Source of the DNA: Streptomyces sp. NBC_00440
Lineage (GTDB): Bacteria > Actinomycetota > Actinomycetes > Streptomycetales > Streptomycetaceae
Assembly (NCBI RefSeq): GCF_036014215.1
Contig: NZ_CP107921.1
Coordinates: 8,338,969 to 8,402,968, forward strand
DNA length: 64,000 nt
Direction: 5' to 3'
Part shown: piece after piece, positions 53,597-62,902 of the stretch
How the letters are laid out: each line of letters begins with the position of its first letter
Numbering within the stretch: the stretch's first letter is position 1
Notes under the pieces: model-generated
Database searches by the model: none
What the model saw: only the letters and a program-made list of their open reading frames with translations
What the model was told of the DNA's origin: nothing
Translations under genes and position numbers: made by a program

Positions 53597-54699
53597 GACG
53601 TGCTGGTGTTCCGGCTTCGCGGCCGGGTGCGGGGTTGGTGGTGCTGTTCGGCGAGGTGGTCGAGGCGGATGGCGTCGAGGGTGGTTTTGGTGATGCGTTC
53701 GGTGCCGTCGATGAGGGCGGTGATGGCTGCTTGGCGGATGAGGCGGGCGAGGCTGCCGATGCGGCCGGCGGTGCGCTCGTGCAGGTACGGGGCCAGCCGG
53801 GGGAGGGTTCCGGGCCGGTGATGGCGCAGATCCAGTGCGGTTTCCATGGCGGTGATGAGGTCGCGGAAGGGTTCTTCGTCGCCGAGGCGGGCGGGGAAGG
53901 GGTCGCAGTCGATGAGGGAGGCGCGTCCGGCGAGCTGGGCGCCGCGTACGCCGGTGAACAGGGGCGTGGTGGTGACGTCGATGCCGGCATAGACGAAGGT
54001 GGCGCCGATGCGTTCAGTGAGATCTTTGATCAGGTCGGCGCTCTGGGCGCCGGTGGTGGTGCGGGGGTTGAGCCGGTGGATCTCGTCGATCATCACCAGC
54101 TGGACTTTGGCGGCGGTGTAGGTGTGGCAGACAGCGTTCGTGATCTGGGTCTGGGACATGCCTGTGGTGACGGGGATGCCGAGGTAGCGGGCGAATTCGA
54201 TGGCGAGGGTCTTGGCGCTGGCGGCGGGCGGGACCAGGACGTAGGCGACGGGGGCTTGTCCGGCTGCTGCCGTGGCGCCGTGGCGGCGGATGTGGGCGAG
54301 GTGGCAGGCGCGGCCGACCTGGAGCAGGGCGGTGGTTTTCCCGGCGCCGGCGGGACCGGTGACGATGAGGGAGGGCCGGGCAGTGACGGTCTGGTGGCGG
54401 CCGAGGATCATCAGGGTGCGCACGTTCTTGGCGAGGGCGTCGATGGCGGGGGTGCGCACGGTGACGAACCGCGAGTGGTAGGCCAGGCGTTCCTCGAGGC
54501 TGCGGTGCGGTGTGCCGGGTGGGGGAGGAGCTGCCACGGGTGTGGTGGCGAAGGCCTGGAAGCCGTCCCAGGTGGTCACCGCCTGTGGCTGCGGATCAGG
54601 GGCGCCGCCGGCACTTGCCGCGGTGCCGGGATTCCGGTGCGCTGTCGACGGGCATGGGCCGGCCGGTGCACCGCTCGTGCTCGACGAGGCGTTCACCAC
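53593..54699 (-). CDS. tnsC: TnsC/TniB-type AAA+ ATPase
   Basis: About 368 residues. Walker A is GPAGAGKTT, Walker B is LVMIDEIHRLN; sensor and arginine-finger regions follow (FVYAGIDVTTT, RTAGRIGSLARLIRQ). It forms the ATP-dependent filament that links target recognition by TniQ to the TnsB transposase. Start GTG at 54699 or 54696 overlaps the tnsB stop. The first 50 residues are low complexity. Confidence 0.92.
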   Translation of the reverse strand: MVNASSSTSGAPAGPCPSTAHRNPGTAASAGGAPDPQPQAVTTWDGFQAFATTPVAAPPPPGTPHRSLEERLAYHSRFVTVRTPAIDALAKNVRTLMILGRHQTVTARPSLIVTGPAGAGKTTALLQVGRACHLAHIRRHGATAAAGQAPVAYVLVPPAASAKTLAIEFARYLGIPVTTGMSQTQITNAVCHTYTAAKVQLVMIDEIHRLNPRTTTGAQSADLIKDLTERIGATFVYAGIDVTTTPLFTGVRGAQLAGRASLIDCDPFPARLGDEEPFRDLITAMETALDLRHHRPGTLPRLAPYLHERTAGRIGSLARLIRQAAITALIDGTERITKTTLDAIRLDHLAEQHHQPRTRPRSRNTSTS

Positions 54700-56852
54700 T
54701 GCTCGGCTTCCGCTTCGGCGTCCCACAGCCCGTACCCGCCTGCCTCGGGCGGCAGCACGCTCGCGCCCTCCGGCTCGCTAACGTCGGTCTCGTCGGCCGC
54801 GGTATCGACACTGATGAGGTCGTCCAGGCTCTCGCTCCAGTCCGGTGCCGGGGCCGGTGCGGTCTCTGCGTCGAGTGGGCGCCGTTGGCCTGGAAGATCG
54901 GGCAACTGTGCTGCCGTACCGGCGCGGGAGGCTCTCCGACGGCGGGTTTTCTGCTCGGTCTCGGCGGGGTGGCGGGTGCGGCGCAGGAGCTGGTCGAGGG
55001 CGTCGGCGAGGTCGGCCTCATGCTGCTCCCGGTCCCCGCGTTGTTCGACCTCGGCCTGGACGTGGCGCCAGATGGCGTCGTTGAAGGGCTGGTGGACGTG
55101 GTCGCGGTGGATCCAGGGGATTTCGTGGAGGTGTCCGTCGGTGAGGCGGACGAAGATCTGGCGGGCGTCGTGGGGGTTGTGGTGGACCTCCCACTTGCCG
55201 TCCTTGCTGGTGATGGGGGAGCGCTCGCTGCGGTGGGGGTCGAGGATGTCGTGGTTGTAGGTGCGGTAGTCGAGGCGGATGCCGCGTTCGGTGATGGGCT
55301 GCCAGCGCACGGGCAGCAGTTCGAGGTAGTCGGCCCCGGTCAGCGGCACAGGCACGTAGCCGCTGATGGTGATCAGTGCGGCCCACATTTGGTTCGGGGT
55401 GAGGGCGGTTTTGGGCAGGACGGGGTGGCGCAGTCCGTCGTGGGGACGGTTCTGCCAGCCGCAGGTGATCCACTCGTCGAGGAAGTCCTGCAGCTGCCCA
55501 ATCGTCCAGCGGGCCTCGGCCGCGGTCTTGGAGCCGCGGCGCTGGGGGTTGGATCCGGTGTGGCCGGCGACGTGCTGGCAGAACAGGTCGTTGATCGAGC
55601 CGAAGGTCCGCTCCACCACGGCCTTGGCCTGCGGCCGTCTCGGTGGAGCGGGCTGCACGTTTACCCCGAGCGTCTCGCAGGCGGCGACGAAGCCCTGCGA
55701 GAGGTAGATCTTGCCGCGGTCGACGACAATCGTCTCGGGCACGATCACCGGCCGCGCGGCCGCGCCCTCCAGGCGCTTGTCCAGCGACAGCATCCGCTCA
55801 AAGGGCACTTCGGCCCGCGACAGGTGAAGCGAGGTGGGCCAGGTCGGCCGAGCAGGGTGGGGAACAGCCATTTCCGCCAGGAGGAGGGCGGCGTCGACGG
55901 CTTTGGTGCTGTGCGGGCGCAGGATGGCGGCCAGGATGGAGCGGGTGGCGACGTCGACGGCGATCGTCAGCTCCGGCCGGCCCAGGCTGCCGCCCTCGAG
56001 GACGGCCATGATGTCCAGACGGGTGGTGTCGATCTGCACCTGCTCCCCGGGCCGCAGCACCACCGGCGCTGCCGACGAGGCGCGGGCGGGTGCGGTGGCG
56101 GTACGCGCGGGCCGACCCGGACGATCGGCCGGGTCGGCCAGCACACTCACCAGCCGGTAGAACGACGACCGCGACGGCATCTCCACCACCCCGCGCCCGT
56201 GCGTATCCTCCAGGATCTGCCCGACCAGTACCTGCAGTCCCTTCACCGTTCCCTTCGACCGGCCCCGCTGGCGCCGCAGCGCCTCCAGCACAGCAGCCAC
56301 GACCCGCTCGTCGGCATACCCCGTCGGATGACGCCCACGGGCCGGCACCGCACGCTTGTCGACCAGCCCCCACAAACCCTGCTTGCGGTAGGCGTGCCGC
56401 ATCCGCTGCACCGTCGTAGGCGTCACCCGGGCGAAGCCGAGCGCTGCCAGTTCCTTCGCCTTGGCCGCGTCCCGCTGCGCCAGCGTCCACCGCTCGGGGT
56501 CGTACTCCGGCCGCATCGTCTGGGCGTCACGGCTGCCCGGGGCATGCGGCAGCCCGGTCTCCACTTCCCGGATATGGGGCAGCCAGGCCAGCGCCCGCTG
56601 CTGGGCCGCCACCGGAACGGTCTCGAACAGTCCCCACTGCGGCACCGCGTCCGGCGCCCGCGCGCCCACTACTTCGAAGCCCGGGTCGGCGAACAACCGC
56701 CCCAGCAGCAGGCTCGTTTCGGTGCCGTCCTCCTGCAGCAGGTAGACCTGCTGGCCCTGCAAGGCGGCGACCTGCCAGGTCTGTCCCCGGTAGGCGACGT
56801 GCGCGCCGACCTCCACCACCGGCCGCGGGCTCCTACCGAGTGTGCTGCCCAC
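54693..56852 (-). CDS. tnsB: TnsB-type DDE transposase (Mu/TniA family)
   Basis: A 719-residue transposase from GTG at 56852 with AAGGAAGGGG upstream; an ATG at 56963 would overlap the TnsA-like gene further. N-terminal helix-turn-helix domains (FARVTPTTVQRMRHAYRKQG) precede the catalytic core: Asp in VQIDTTRLDIM, Asp in ETIVVDRGKIYLS, Glu in QAKAVVERTFGSIND. A Mu-type C-terminal beta barrel and an acidic tail (about 70 residues, DETDVSEPEG) follow, the tail probably binding TnsC. All three acidic residues are present, so it may be active. Confidence 0.93.
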   Translation of the reverse strand: MGSTLGRSPRPVVEVGAHVAYRGQTWQVAALQGQQVYLLQEDGTETSLLLGRLFADPGFEVVGARAPDAVPQWGLFETVPVAAQQRALAWLPHIREVETGLPHAPGSRDAQTMRPEYDPERWTLAQRDAAKAKELAALGFARVTPTTVQRMRHAYRKQGLWGLVDKRAVPARGRHPTGYADERVVAAVLEALRRQRGRSKGTVKGLQVLVGQILEDTHGRGVVEMPSRSSFYRLVSVLADPADRPGRPARTATAPARASSAAPVVLRPGEQVQIDTTRLDIMAVLEGGSLGRPELTIAVDVATRSILAAILRPHSTKAVDAALLLAEMAVPHPARPTWPTSLHLSRAEVPFERMLSLDKRLEGAAARPVIVPETIVVDRGKIYLSQGFVAACETLGVNVQPAPPRRPQAKAVVERTFGSINDLFCQHVAGHTGSNPQRRGSKTAAEARWTIGQLQDFLDEWITCGWQNRPHDGLRHPVLPKTALTPNQMWAALITISGYVPVPLTGADYLELLPVRWQPITERGIRLDYRTYNHDILDPHRSERSPITSKDGKWEVHHNPHDARQIFVRLTDGHLHEIPWIHRDHVHQPFNDAIWRHVQAEVEQRGDREQHEADLADALDQLLRRTRHPAETEQKTRRRRASRAGTAAQLPDLPGQRRPLDAETAPAPAPDWSESLDDLISVDTAADETDVSEPEGASVLPPEAGGYGLWDAEAEAEQW

Positions 56853-57783
56853 TGCGCTCGCCCCTTCCTTGGCTGCCGCCGGCGCCCAGCTGCTTTTCGA
56901 CGCCCCCACCAATGCGTTCTGCGTCAGAGCAGACCAGCGCCTCCTCGTGCAGCGGCTCATCAAGAGGCGTCGTCAGATGCCCGCACCACAGCGCGTGATA
57001 GACAGCCGGCAGCACTTGCAGCGGATCGCCTACTGCGGCTGCGCCGCCGGCCAGCGGCCGGGGCCCGGCGAACGCTTCGGCCAGCGTGGCCCGCAGCCCG
57101 GGCGGGCCCTGATTACGTGGGTGGCGGTAGCCGGCCAGCCACCGCAAGTTCGCCGCCACCACCGCTGGAGGTGGCTCAAGGCGCCGGTAAGCCCAGCCCA
57201 CGCGGGCACACGCCGCCTCCAGGACCATCCGCGCCCGCTGCGCCCTGTCTGCCCCGGTGGTCGGGCTGGAGGGGCAGTCGGCGAGCAGGCCGGTGCCTTC
57301 GGTGTACCGGGCGAACAACTGAGGCACCCACGAGCGCACCCGCCCGTCGGGATCCCGCCACAGCAGCCGTACCGGACGTGCGGACAGGCCGGTCACGTCC
57401 GGATTCCGGTCCAGGACCATCAGCTGGGTGCGCATTGCTGCCGAACCGTGTACGACGTGCCGTCCGGTGGTCGCCGACCACCACCAGCCCGGCCCCCACC
57501 GGCGGCCCGGAACGACCGGAAACGCGGATACCGGCGCGAGGTCCTCGAACCGCACCGATGCCGTCGCCTGATCCCACGGCAACTGCGTCAACTGCCCGGC
57601 GGCCGTGACGAACGCGGCCTCGATTCCCGCACCGCCGCCCCCTGCGGTAGCCTGCTGCACCCGCCTGCCGTGCTCGTGCCCCTCCACACTCAACAGCCAA
57701 GTGCATGGGTGGCTGCTGAACGCCGTGATCTGGATCCGCCACCCGAACGGGTGAACGGCGGCCGCGACGCCGAGCTCCTGCAC
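56833..57783 (-). CDS. TnsA-like protein, catalytic residues apparently replaced
   Basis: A 316-residue protein in the position and with the layout of a TnsA-like transposase endonuclease subunit: MVLDRNPDVTGLSARPVRLL, then WVPQLFARYTEGTGLLADC, then a helical tail YHALWCGHLTTPLDEPLHEE. TnsA proteins of this type usually read PDFFA with the catalytic Asp and an acidic/Lys motif on the next strand; here it is PQLFA and LLADCPS, and the usual preceding Glu is not evident. It may be a non-cutting structural subunit. GTG start six bases after the TniQ-HA stop; its end overlaps tnsB by 20 bases. Confidence 0.75.
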   Translation of the reverse strand: MQELGVAAAVHPFGWRIQITAFSSHPCTWLLSVEGHEHGRRVQQATAGGGGAGIEAAFVTAAGQLTQLPWDQATASVRFEDLAPVSAFPVVPGRRWGPGWWWSATTGRHVVHGSAAMRTQLMVLDRNPDVTGLSARPVRLLWRDPDGRVRSWVPQLFARYTEGTGLLADCPSSPTTGADRAQRARMVLEAACARVGWAYRRLEPPPAVVAANLRWLAGYRHPRNQGPPGLRATLAEAFAGPRPLAGGAAAVGDPLQVLPAVYHALWCGHLTTPLDEPLHEEALVCSDAERIGGGVEKQLGAGGSQGRGERSGQHTR

Positions 57784-57789
57784 CCGTGG

Positions 57790-60180
57790 TCAGACCAGGG
57801 AGGTTCTCAGTTCCTGCAGGAGCCGCTGTTGGCCGGGCAACAAGGCGTGGCGTTGAGCGAGTTGCTCGCTGAACCAGGAGCGCAGCTTGGGCGGTGGTTC
57901 GAGGCCGGCGATGAGCAGGAGACGCAGATGGTGGTAGTCGCGCTGCCAGGCGAACGCCCACGGAGGGAACCACCACGGATCCAGAGCAGCGAGGGCCTGC
58001 ATGCCCGGCCACGGAGCCGGTGTGCGGCGCGCGTGGGCTCCGGCCTCTCCGCGTTTGCTGGTGAGCCACCTTCCCAGCGGGAACCCGTTGTGCTGAACGG
58101 GGTGCGGCAGCGCCAGGTGGCCGTGAACGCCGACGTAGTCCCGGGCATGGGCCAAGCCCACGGCGAAGTCGATCCGGGCGCCGGTGGGGTGGTACCACGC
58201 GGTCTGCCTCGCTTGTGCGGCCTCGGCGGTGACGCCCATCTCCCGCAGTAGATCTTGCTGGCGGGGGTGGAGCTCTTCGAACAGGGCGCACTGCGCGTAC
58301 AGCCATGATCTGGCAGACGCCCCCACCCCGGCGAAGCCATCCCCCGGCACCAGCAGCTGATTGCTGCCGCACTGCTTGCGGGCGTGGTGGTAGGCGCGTT
58401 GCCATGCCATGGGCCACGGCGGGTTCCACCACGGGTCGATGGCGGACAGTGCACGGCTCCGGTCGGTTTCCTTCTCCGCCATACGGGCCCGGCTGCGTTG
58501 GCTCATCAGCCACTGCCCAAGAGGAAAACCGTCCTGCCGCGTGCTCTTGGACGTGGCGAGGTGGCCGTGGACGGCGGCAAAGGCTCGGGCGTAGTCCAGG
58601 CCGGCCGCGAAGGCCTGAGCAAGGCTGTTACGGCGAGGGCGTGCTGAGCGGGCGTGCGCGGGCCGGATTCCGAGATCTGCGAGCAGGCGTTGCTGGCCCA
58701 CGTGGAGGTCGTCGTACCGGGAACACTGCTCATGGAGCCACTCGCCCAAGGCGAGGCTGGTGCCGGGGAATCCTGCCGTGGCGTCAACGAGGCCATGCTT
58801 TTGAACGTGTACCAGGGCGCGGTGGTACGTCCGTCGCCAGGAGATGGGCCAGGGACCATTCCACCAGGGATCGATGCGATGCAACGCCTGCGCCCGCTCG
58901 ATGGGGAGCGCTGCTACTCCGGTTCTCTGATTGGCCAGCCACGGCCCCAGAGCAAAACCCTCGTGACGGCCGTACTTGGGAACAGCGAGATGCCCGTGAC
59001 GCGCCGCGTAGGAACGGGCGTGTGCCAAGCCGACCTGATACGCCTGCTCTGCACGGGACTGCCTTCCTCCTACCGGAGCACTGCCGACGTGCTGGAGGCG
59101 CAACTCCCGCAGCTGCGCCGCAAGCCCACGAGGCCGGTGCGCGACCGGAACCGCCCACACCTCTTCCTCGGACACTGCTCCGCGCTCCCGCCGCACACAC
59201 GCCCGCACCCAGGCGAACAAGGCTCCTGCACTGGAGGAGGCAAGCTGTTCCACCAGCCACGGGCGGCCCAGACGGCGAGCCAGCTCGGTCAGCAGACGGG
59301 GAACCTCGGCCAACGTGTGCGGCATCTGACCGTGCGTGTCCTCTAATACGCGTTGTCGCCACAACCGGTCACATAGAACCGTCGTGACCGCGACAGCCTC
59401 GGGATACGTCACCACGTCCCGGGCGAGCACCGCCACCTCACCCTCGGGGAGATCGGCACAGACACGACCAAGACGCGCCGGCCAGATCACTTCGTCCCGC
59501 CGGCCCGCGTCCCACCAGGAGGCAACGACCGCCTGGGCCACGGCAAAAGCGCTCTCGCACGAGCCCCTACGGCGCAGCATCGGCAGAAGGCGCTCGTGCG
59601 CACGTATCACCTCCGGTAGCCCGGAGAGGCTCACCTGGCCTTCGACCAGCGTGGCTCTGTCCAGCGCCAGTGAGTCGAGGGACCAGCACTGGTGCCTGAT
59701 GCAGATCCTTGAACGCAGGTCGCAGTACAGACGGACAGACCAGGGAGCGCCTGTCCGGGCCGCCGTACACAGACGGCATCCCAGCATGACGGCAGGAACT
59801 GTGCTGCCGGAGGCGAAGCGCACGTTCGGCTGGTCACCGTTCGCCTTCGCGTCAGCGCCCCCATCCCAGGAAGGCAGCGCGCGGGACAGATGCGACTCCG
59901 GCACCTGGCAGAAGGAAGCCAGCCGGCGCCGCACCGCGGACGCCAGGAACAACTCGCCGACGAGACAGCCCTCTCCCCAGACACCACGCACGCCAGGGCC
60001 CGCCATCGCAGACAACAGGCCCGTCACAGTGACGTTGTAGCGAGAGGCCAGCCGATTCACGAATGACATCGTCGTTTCACCTGCCACCGGGGCCAGCCGG
60101 ACGACACCGGACACAGGCCACGAGGAAAACGAATCCGTCACTTGACACTCCACAGCTTCACCGGCGTGCGCGACCGGCAT
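57790..60180 (-). CDS. TniQ protein fused to three helicase-associated (HA) repeats
   Basis: A 796-residue fusion. Residues 1 to about 350 are TniQ: LAPVAGETTMSFVNRLASRY, the zinc motif CRLCTAA...ICIRHQC and ARDVVTYPEAVAVTTVLCDR. After a linker come three long repeats of about 125 residues starting near residues 395, 530 and 665, each with GLxxARxYxxxHGHLAxP, GxWLxxQR and IDPWWNxPWPxxWxRxYHxA. These are HA-type DNA-binding domains of the kind that end the neighbouring helicase. ATG with GGGAG upstream, 16 bases after the helicase stop. It is probably the target-site reader. Confidence 0.85.
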   Translation of the reverse strand: MPVAHAGEAVECQVTDSFSSWPVSGVVRLAPVAGETTMSFVNRLASRYNVTVTGLLSAMAGPGVRGVWGEGCLVGELFLASAVRRRLASFCQVPESHLSRALPSWDGGADAKANGDQPNVRFASGSTVPAVMLGCRLCTAARTGAPWSVRLYCDLRSRICIRHQCWSLDSLALDRATLVEGQVSLSGLPEVIRAHERLLPMLRRRGSCESAFAVAQAVVASWWDAGRRDEVIWPARLGRVCADLPEGEVAVLARDVVTYPEAVAVTTVLCDRLWRQRVLEDTHGQMPHTLAEVPRLLTELARRLGRPWLVEQLASSSAGALFAWVRACVRRERGAVSEEEVWAVPVAHRPRGLAAQLRELRLQHVGSAPVGGRQSRAEQAYQVGLAHARSYAARHGHLAVPKYGRHEGFALGPWLANQRTGVAALPIERAQALHRIDPWWNGPWPISWRRTYHRALVHVQKHGLVDATAGFPGTSLALGEWLHEQCSRYDDLHVGQQRLLADLGIRPAHARSARPRRNSLAQAFAAGLDYARAFAAVHGHLATSKSTRQDGFPLGQWLMSQRSRARMAEKETDRSRALSAIDPWWNPPWPMAWQRAYHHARKQCGSNQLLVPGDGFAGVGASARSWLYAQCALFEELHPRQQDLLREMGVTAEAAQARQTAWYHPTGARIDFAVGLAHARDYVGVHGHLALPHPVQHNGFPLGRWLTSKRGEAGAHARRTPAPWPGMQALAALDPWWFPPWAFAWQRDYHHLRLLLIAGLEPPPKLRSWFSEQLAQRHALLPGQQRLLQELRTSLV

Positions 60181-60196
60181 AGGGCTCCCACTGCCT

Positions 60197-62872
60197 CTAC
60201 GCCGCCCATTCCATGCCGAGCCCCCGTAGCGCGTCCAGCTGCTCCGGGGTGAGCTTGTCGCGCCTCGCGCGGGTGTTCGATACCCACACGCCTAGCTTGA
60301 CGACCACCGGCTCCGTCTCGCCGTCAACCGCGATCTCCTCAGCGTGGCTGCGGGGTACCGGCCGGTGGGCACCCTCCCGCTCTACCCACTGGGTGAGGGC
60401 TGCCAGTCCACGCTGGAACGCCTGCTGCGCTTTGCCCGGCCCCTTCGCCGCAGGCGTTGCCGCCGGGGCAGGAGACGGGGTCTCAGTGGGCTGCACCCCC
60501 AGCGTTGTCAGCCGTTCCTGCTGTTCGGCGGAGAACTGTGTCCAGGTGCTCGCTTCTCTTTGCCGCATGAGCCATCGTCCGATGTCGTCGCCCTCGAAGA
60601 GCACGCCGGGTTGGATGTCGGGCAGGTGGCCGTCGGCGTCGGCGAGGTCGGAGAGGACGCGGTAGTGCCGCTGCCAGTCGAGCGGCCAGGGGCAGTTCCA
60701 GTCCGGGTCGATCGCCGCCAGCTGCGCGGCACGCACCGCCGCTCGCTCCGGGTCCTTGCCCAGGCCGTTCTTCTGCCCCTTCCGCCGGAGGTTCGCCAGG
60801 TGCTGCCCGATGGGCACCATCGCCTCGCCCTCGCCCCAGACGGCGTCCTGCCGGGGTGCGAGGTGTCCGGTGGCTCGCCGGTAGGACCGGAACGCGGCGA
60901 GTTTGTTCTCCCACGCTTCGTCGCCGGGTTCCCACACCATCCCGGCGTCGTCGAGGAGCTCCTTGCGGTGGGGGTCGAGTTCGCCTGTGCGCTGGGCGCG
61001 GCGTTGCTGGTGCACCCACCGGCCCAGGGGGTAGTCCTTCGTCACGCCGACTGCGGTCTCGGTGTCGTACGGCACGGCGTACAGGCCGGTGATCTCGTTC
61101 TCGGTACGCCAGCGGATGAGGGCTTGGTAGCCCTCCAGCCAGACGAGGGATTCGGGCCGGATGACGCGGCAGCGGGTCAGAGCAGCGATGTTGGCGGCGT
61201 CCCGGGGAGAAGCAAAGTTGACCACGACCGAGGTGACCCGGTCGACCTCCTGCTGCGCCTCGTCGCTCGCCTCTTGCCCGTCTCCGTTCTGCGCCCCGGT
61301 CGCGGGGGTGGGGCGGACGTGGATGCGCCGCCGCTCGGCGCCGCGGGTCAGGGCGTGGGAGGCGAGCTGGTCGACCATGCGTTCCGAGTGCGAGCGCAGG
61401 GCTTGGAGGATGTCGACCAGGGGTTGGTAGCTGGCCGAGGCGATCATGTCCTTCGGGTCCTCCTCGGGCTGGAGGAAGACAGGGATGATGATCCGGGCGG
61501 TCTTGGTCGTGCCGTCCGGGTTGGGGCGCAGGGCGCGTCCGATGTTCTGAACGACGTCGACCTGGGAGCTGCGCGAGCCGACGATGCACACGGCCTCGAC
61601 CCCGCGCAGTCCGGTGATATCGACCCCGACCCCGAGCGCCCGTACCGAGGAGAGGAACGCCCGGTGTACGCGTCGGTTCTGGGCGTTGATGCCGTTGGCG
61701 AACCGGTGGATCACCGCACGCCGGTGCGCGATGGGATGGTCCCCGCACAGCCAGTCCGCCCATACCCGGTCCGGAGGCACGTGACGGGCCTCCTCCAGCT
61801 CGTACAGCTCAGCATCGATCGACGACGCGGGCAGTTCCTCCGCCCCGGCCAGCGCCGCCGCGGAGGCCTCGGCGGTATACAGTTCGGCGGCCGTGCGCGG
61901 CATCTGCTCGGCGAACGCGGCCGCCTCCTCCACCCGCTGGTGGAACACCATGGTGGTGTGCAGATTCTGCTGCGCCGCGTGCTCCAGCAGCGCCGCTTGG
62001 AGCAGGGCCATGCGCCGGCCACGCAGGGTGTCCCCGGACAGGCCCAGGACCGGGTCCGGGTCGCGGATCTCCAGCACGTCGATCTCGAACCCCGCAAGGA
62101 TCGAGCGTTCCACTGCCTCCGCCAGACCGAGATCAAAAATCCGGGTGCCGTAGGTGCTGGAGTCATCCTCCATCGACGCGATCACCACCTCCCGGCCGTC
62201 CCGCCCGCGCTGCGGCCGGGGCGCGGCGAGGATCCGCGGGGTGGCGGTCAGGTAGAGCCGGAAGTCGACAGGGATCCGACTGTTGTCGTGGATCGCCGCC
62301 CACGGCCGCCCCATGTCTCCGGCCGTCATGTGCCCCTCGTCCAGAATGGCCAGGTCAAACGGAGCCATCCGCTGCCCGTACAGCCGCTCCCCGCCGGCCA
62401 GAGCCGATTCCAACGGCCCAGGGACAGTCCGGCGACCAGTGACGTCGGCGGGGTCCTCGCGGTCCACGAGGGAGGCGTAGGTGGCGAACACGACCACCGG
62501 CCCGGTCCCGGCCCACAGGGCGAGCTGGATCGGGTTGGTGGTGGTGCGCACTCCGAGCTGCTCCAGGACCTCGTCCTTGTCCACCGAGCAGACTGCGACC
62601 ATCGGCGCCCGGTGCCCGACCCGCCGCCAGGACTGGGCACTCTGCACGATCAGGTCCAGCGTGGGCACCATCACCAGAATCCGCCCGCCCGGGAAGTACT
62701 CCAGAGCGCATGCAGCGGTGGTGATCGTCTTGCCGGACCCGGTCGCAGACACCCCCATCGCACGCGCCCCTTCCGGAGGAACAGGCGATCTTGCAGGAAA
62801 TCCAACCCAGTTACGAAAACTCAACTTCTGGTCGACCTGGTGTTCCTTGAGCGGAACCAAAAGCATTTTCAA
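60197..62872 (-). CDS. SF2 DEAD/DEAH-like helicase with HA domains
   Basis: An 891-residue helicase. Motif I is SATGSGKTITTAA, motif II is LAILDEGHMTAGD, motif III is LTATPR, motif VI is QNIGRALRPNPDG. The C-terminal third carries HA domains: YPLGRWVHQQRRAQRTGELD, KLAAFRSYRRATGHLAPRQD, IDPDWNCPWPLDWQRHYRVL, and a last module GVWVSNTRARRDKLTPEQLD. Helicase genes of this sort (ttrA type) are known near Streptomyces chromosome ends. Operon position before TniQ-HA suggests a part in target selection. Confidence 0.9.
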   Translation of the reverse strand: MKMLLVPLKEHQVDQKLSFRNWVGFPARSPVPPEGARAMGVSATGSGKTITTAACALEYFPGGRILVMVPTLDLIVQSAQSWRRVGHRAPMVAVCSVDKDEVLEQLGVRTTTNPIQLALWAGTGPVVVFATYASLVDREDPADVTGRRTVPGPLESALAGGERLYGQRMAPFDLAILDEGHMTAGDMGRPWAAIHDNSRIPVDFRLYLTATPRILAAPRPQRGRDGREVVIASMEDDSSTYGTRIFDLGLAEAVERSILAGFEIDVLEIRDPDPVLGLSGDTLRGRRMALLQAALLEHAAQQNLHTTMVFHQRVEEAAAFAEQMPRTAAELYTAEASAAALAGAEELPASSIDAELYELEEARHVPPDRVWADWLCGDHPIAHRRAVIHRFANGINAQNRRVHRAFLSSVRALGVGVDITGLRGVEAVCIVGSRSSQVDVVQNIGRALRPNPDGTTKTARIIIPVFLQPEEDPKDMIASASYQPLVDILQALRSHSERMVDQLASHALTRGAERRRIHVRPTPATGAQNGDGQEASDEAQQEVDRVTSVVVNFASPRDAANIAALTRCRVIRPESLVWLEGYQALIRWRTENEITGLYAVPYDTETAVGVTKDYPLGRWVHQQRRAQRTGELDPHRKELLDDAGMVWEPGDEAWENKLAAFRSYRRATGHLAPRQDAVWGEGEAMVPIGQHLANLRRKGQKNGLGKDPERAAVRAAQLAAIDPDWNCPWPLDWQRHYRVLSDLADADGHLPDIQPGVLFEGDDIGRWLMRQREASTWTQFSAEQQERLTTLGVQPTETPSPAPAATPAAKGPGKAQQAFQRGLAALTQWVEREGAHRPVPRSHAEEIAVDGETEPVVVKLGVWVSNTRARRDKLTPEQLDALRGLGMEWAA

Positions 62873-62902
62873 GCCCTCCCTAATACTTGTCCCTGATGTC
62901 TT

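Noticed and set aside
54510..57608. A 1032-codon open frame on the plus strand
   Set aside because: Antisense of tnsA, tnsB and tnsC; low-complexity Arg/Pro/Gly sequence without motifs.
52641..60180. A CRISPR-associated transposon
   Set aside because: TniQ, TnsB and TnsC are present but no Cas effector, guide array or short CRISPR-like repeat is visible in the window.
60344..62896. An 850-codon open frame opposite the helicase
   Set aside because: Shadow of the helicase gene, whose motifs are complete on the minus strand.
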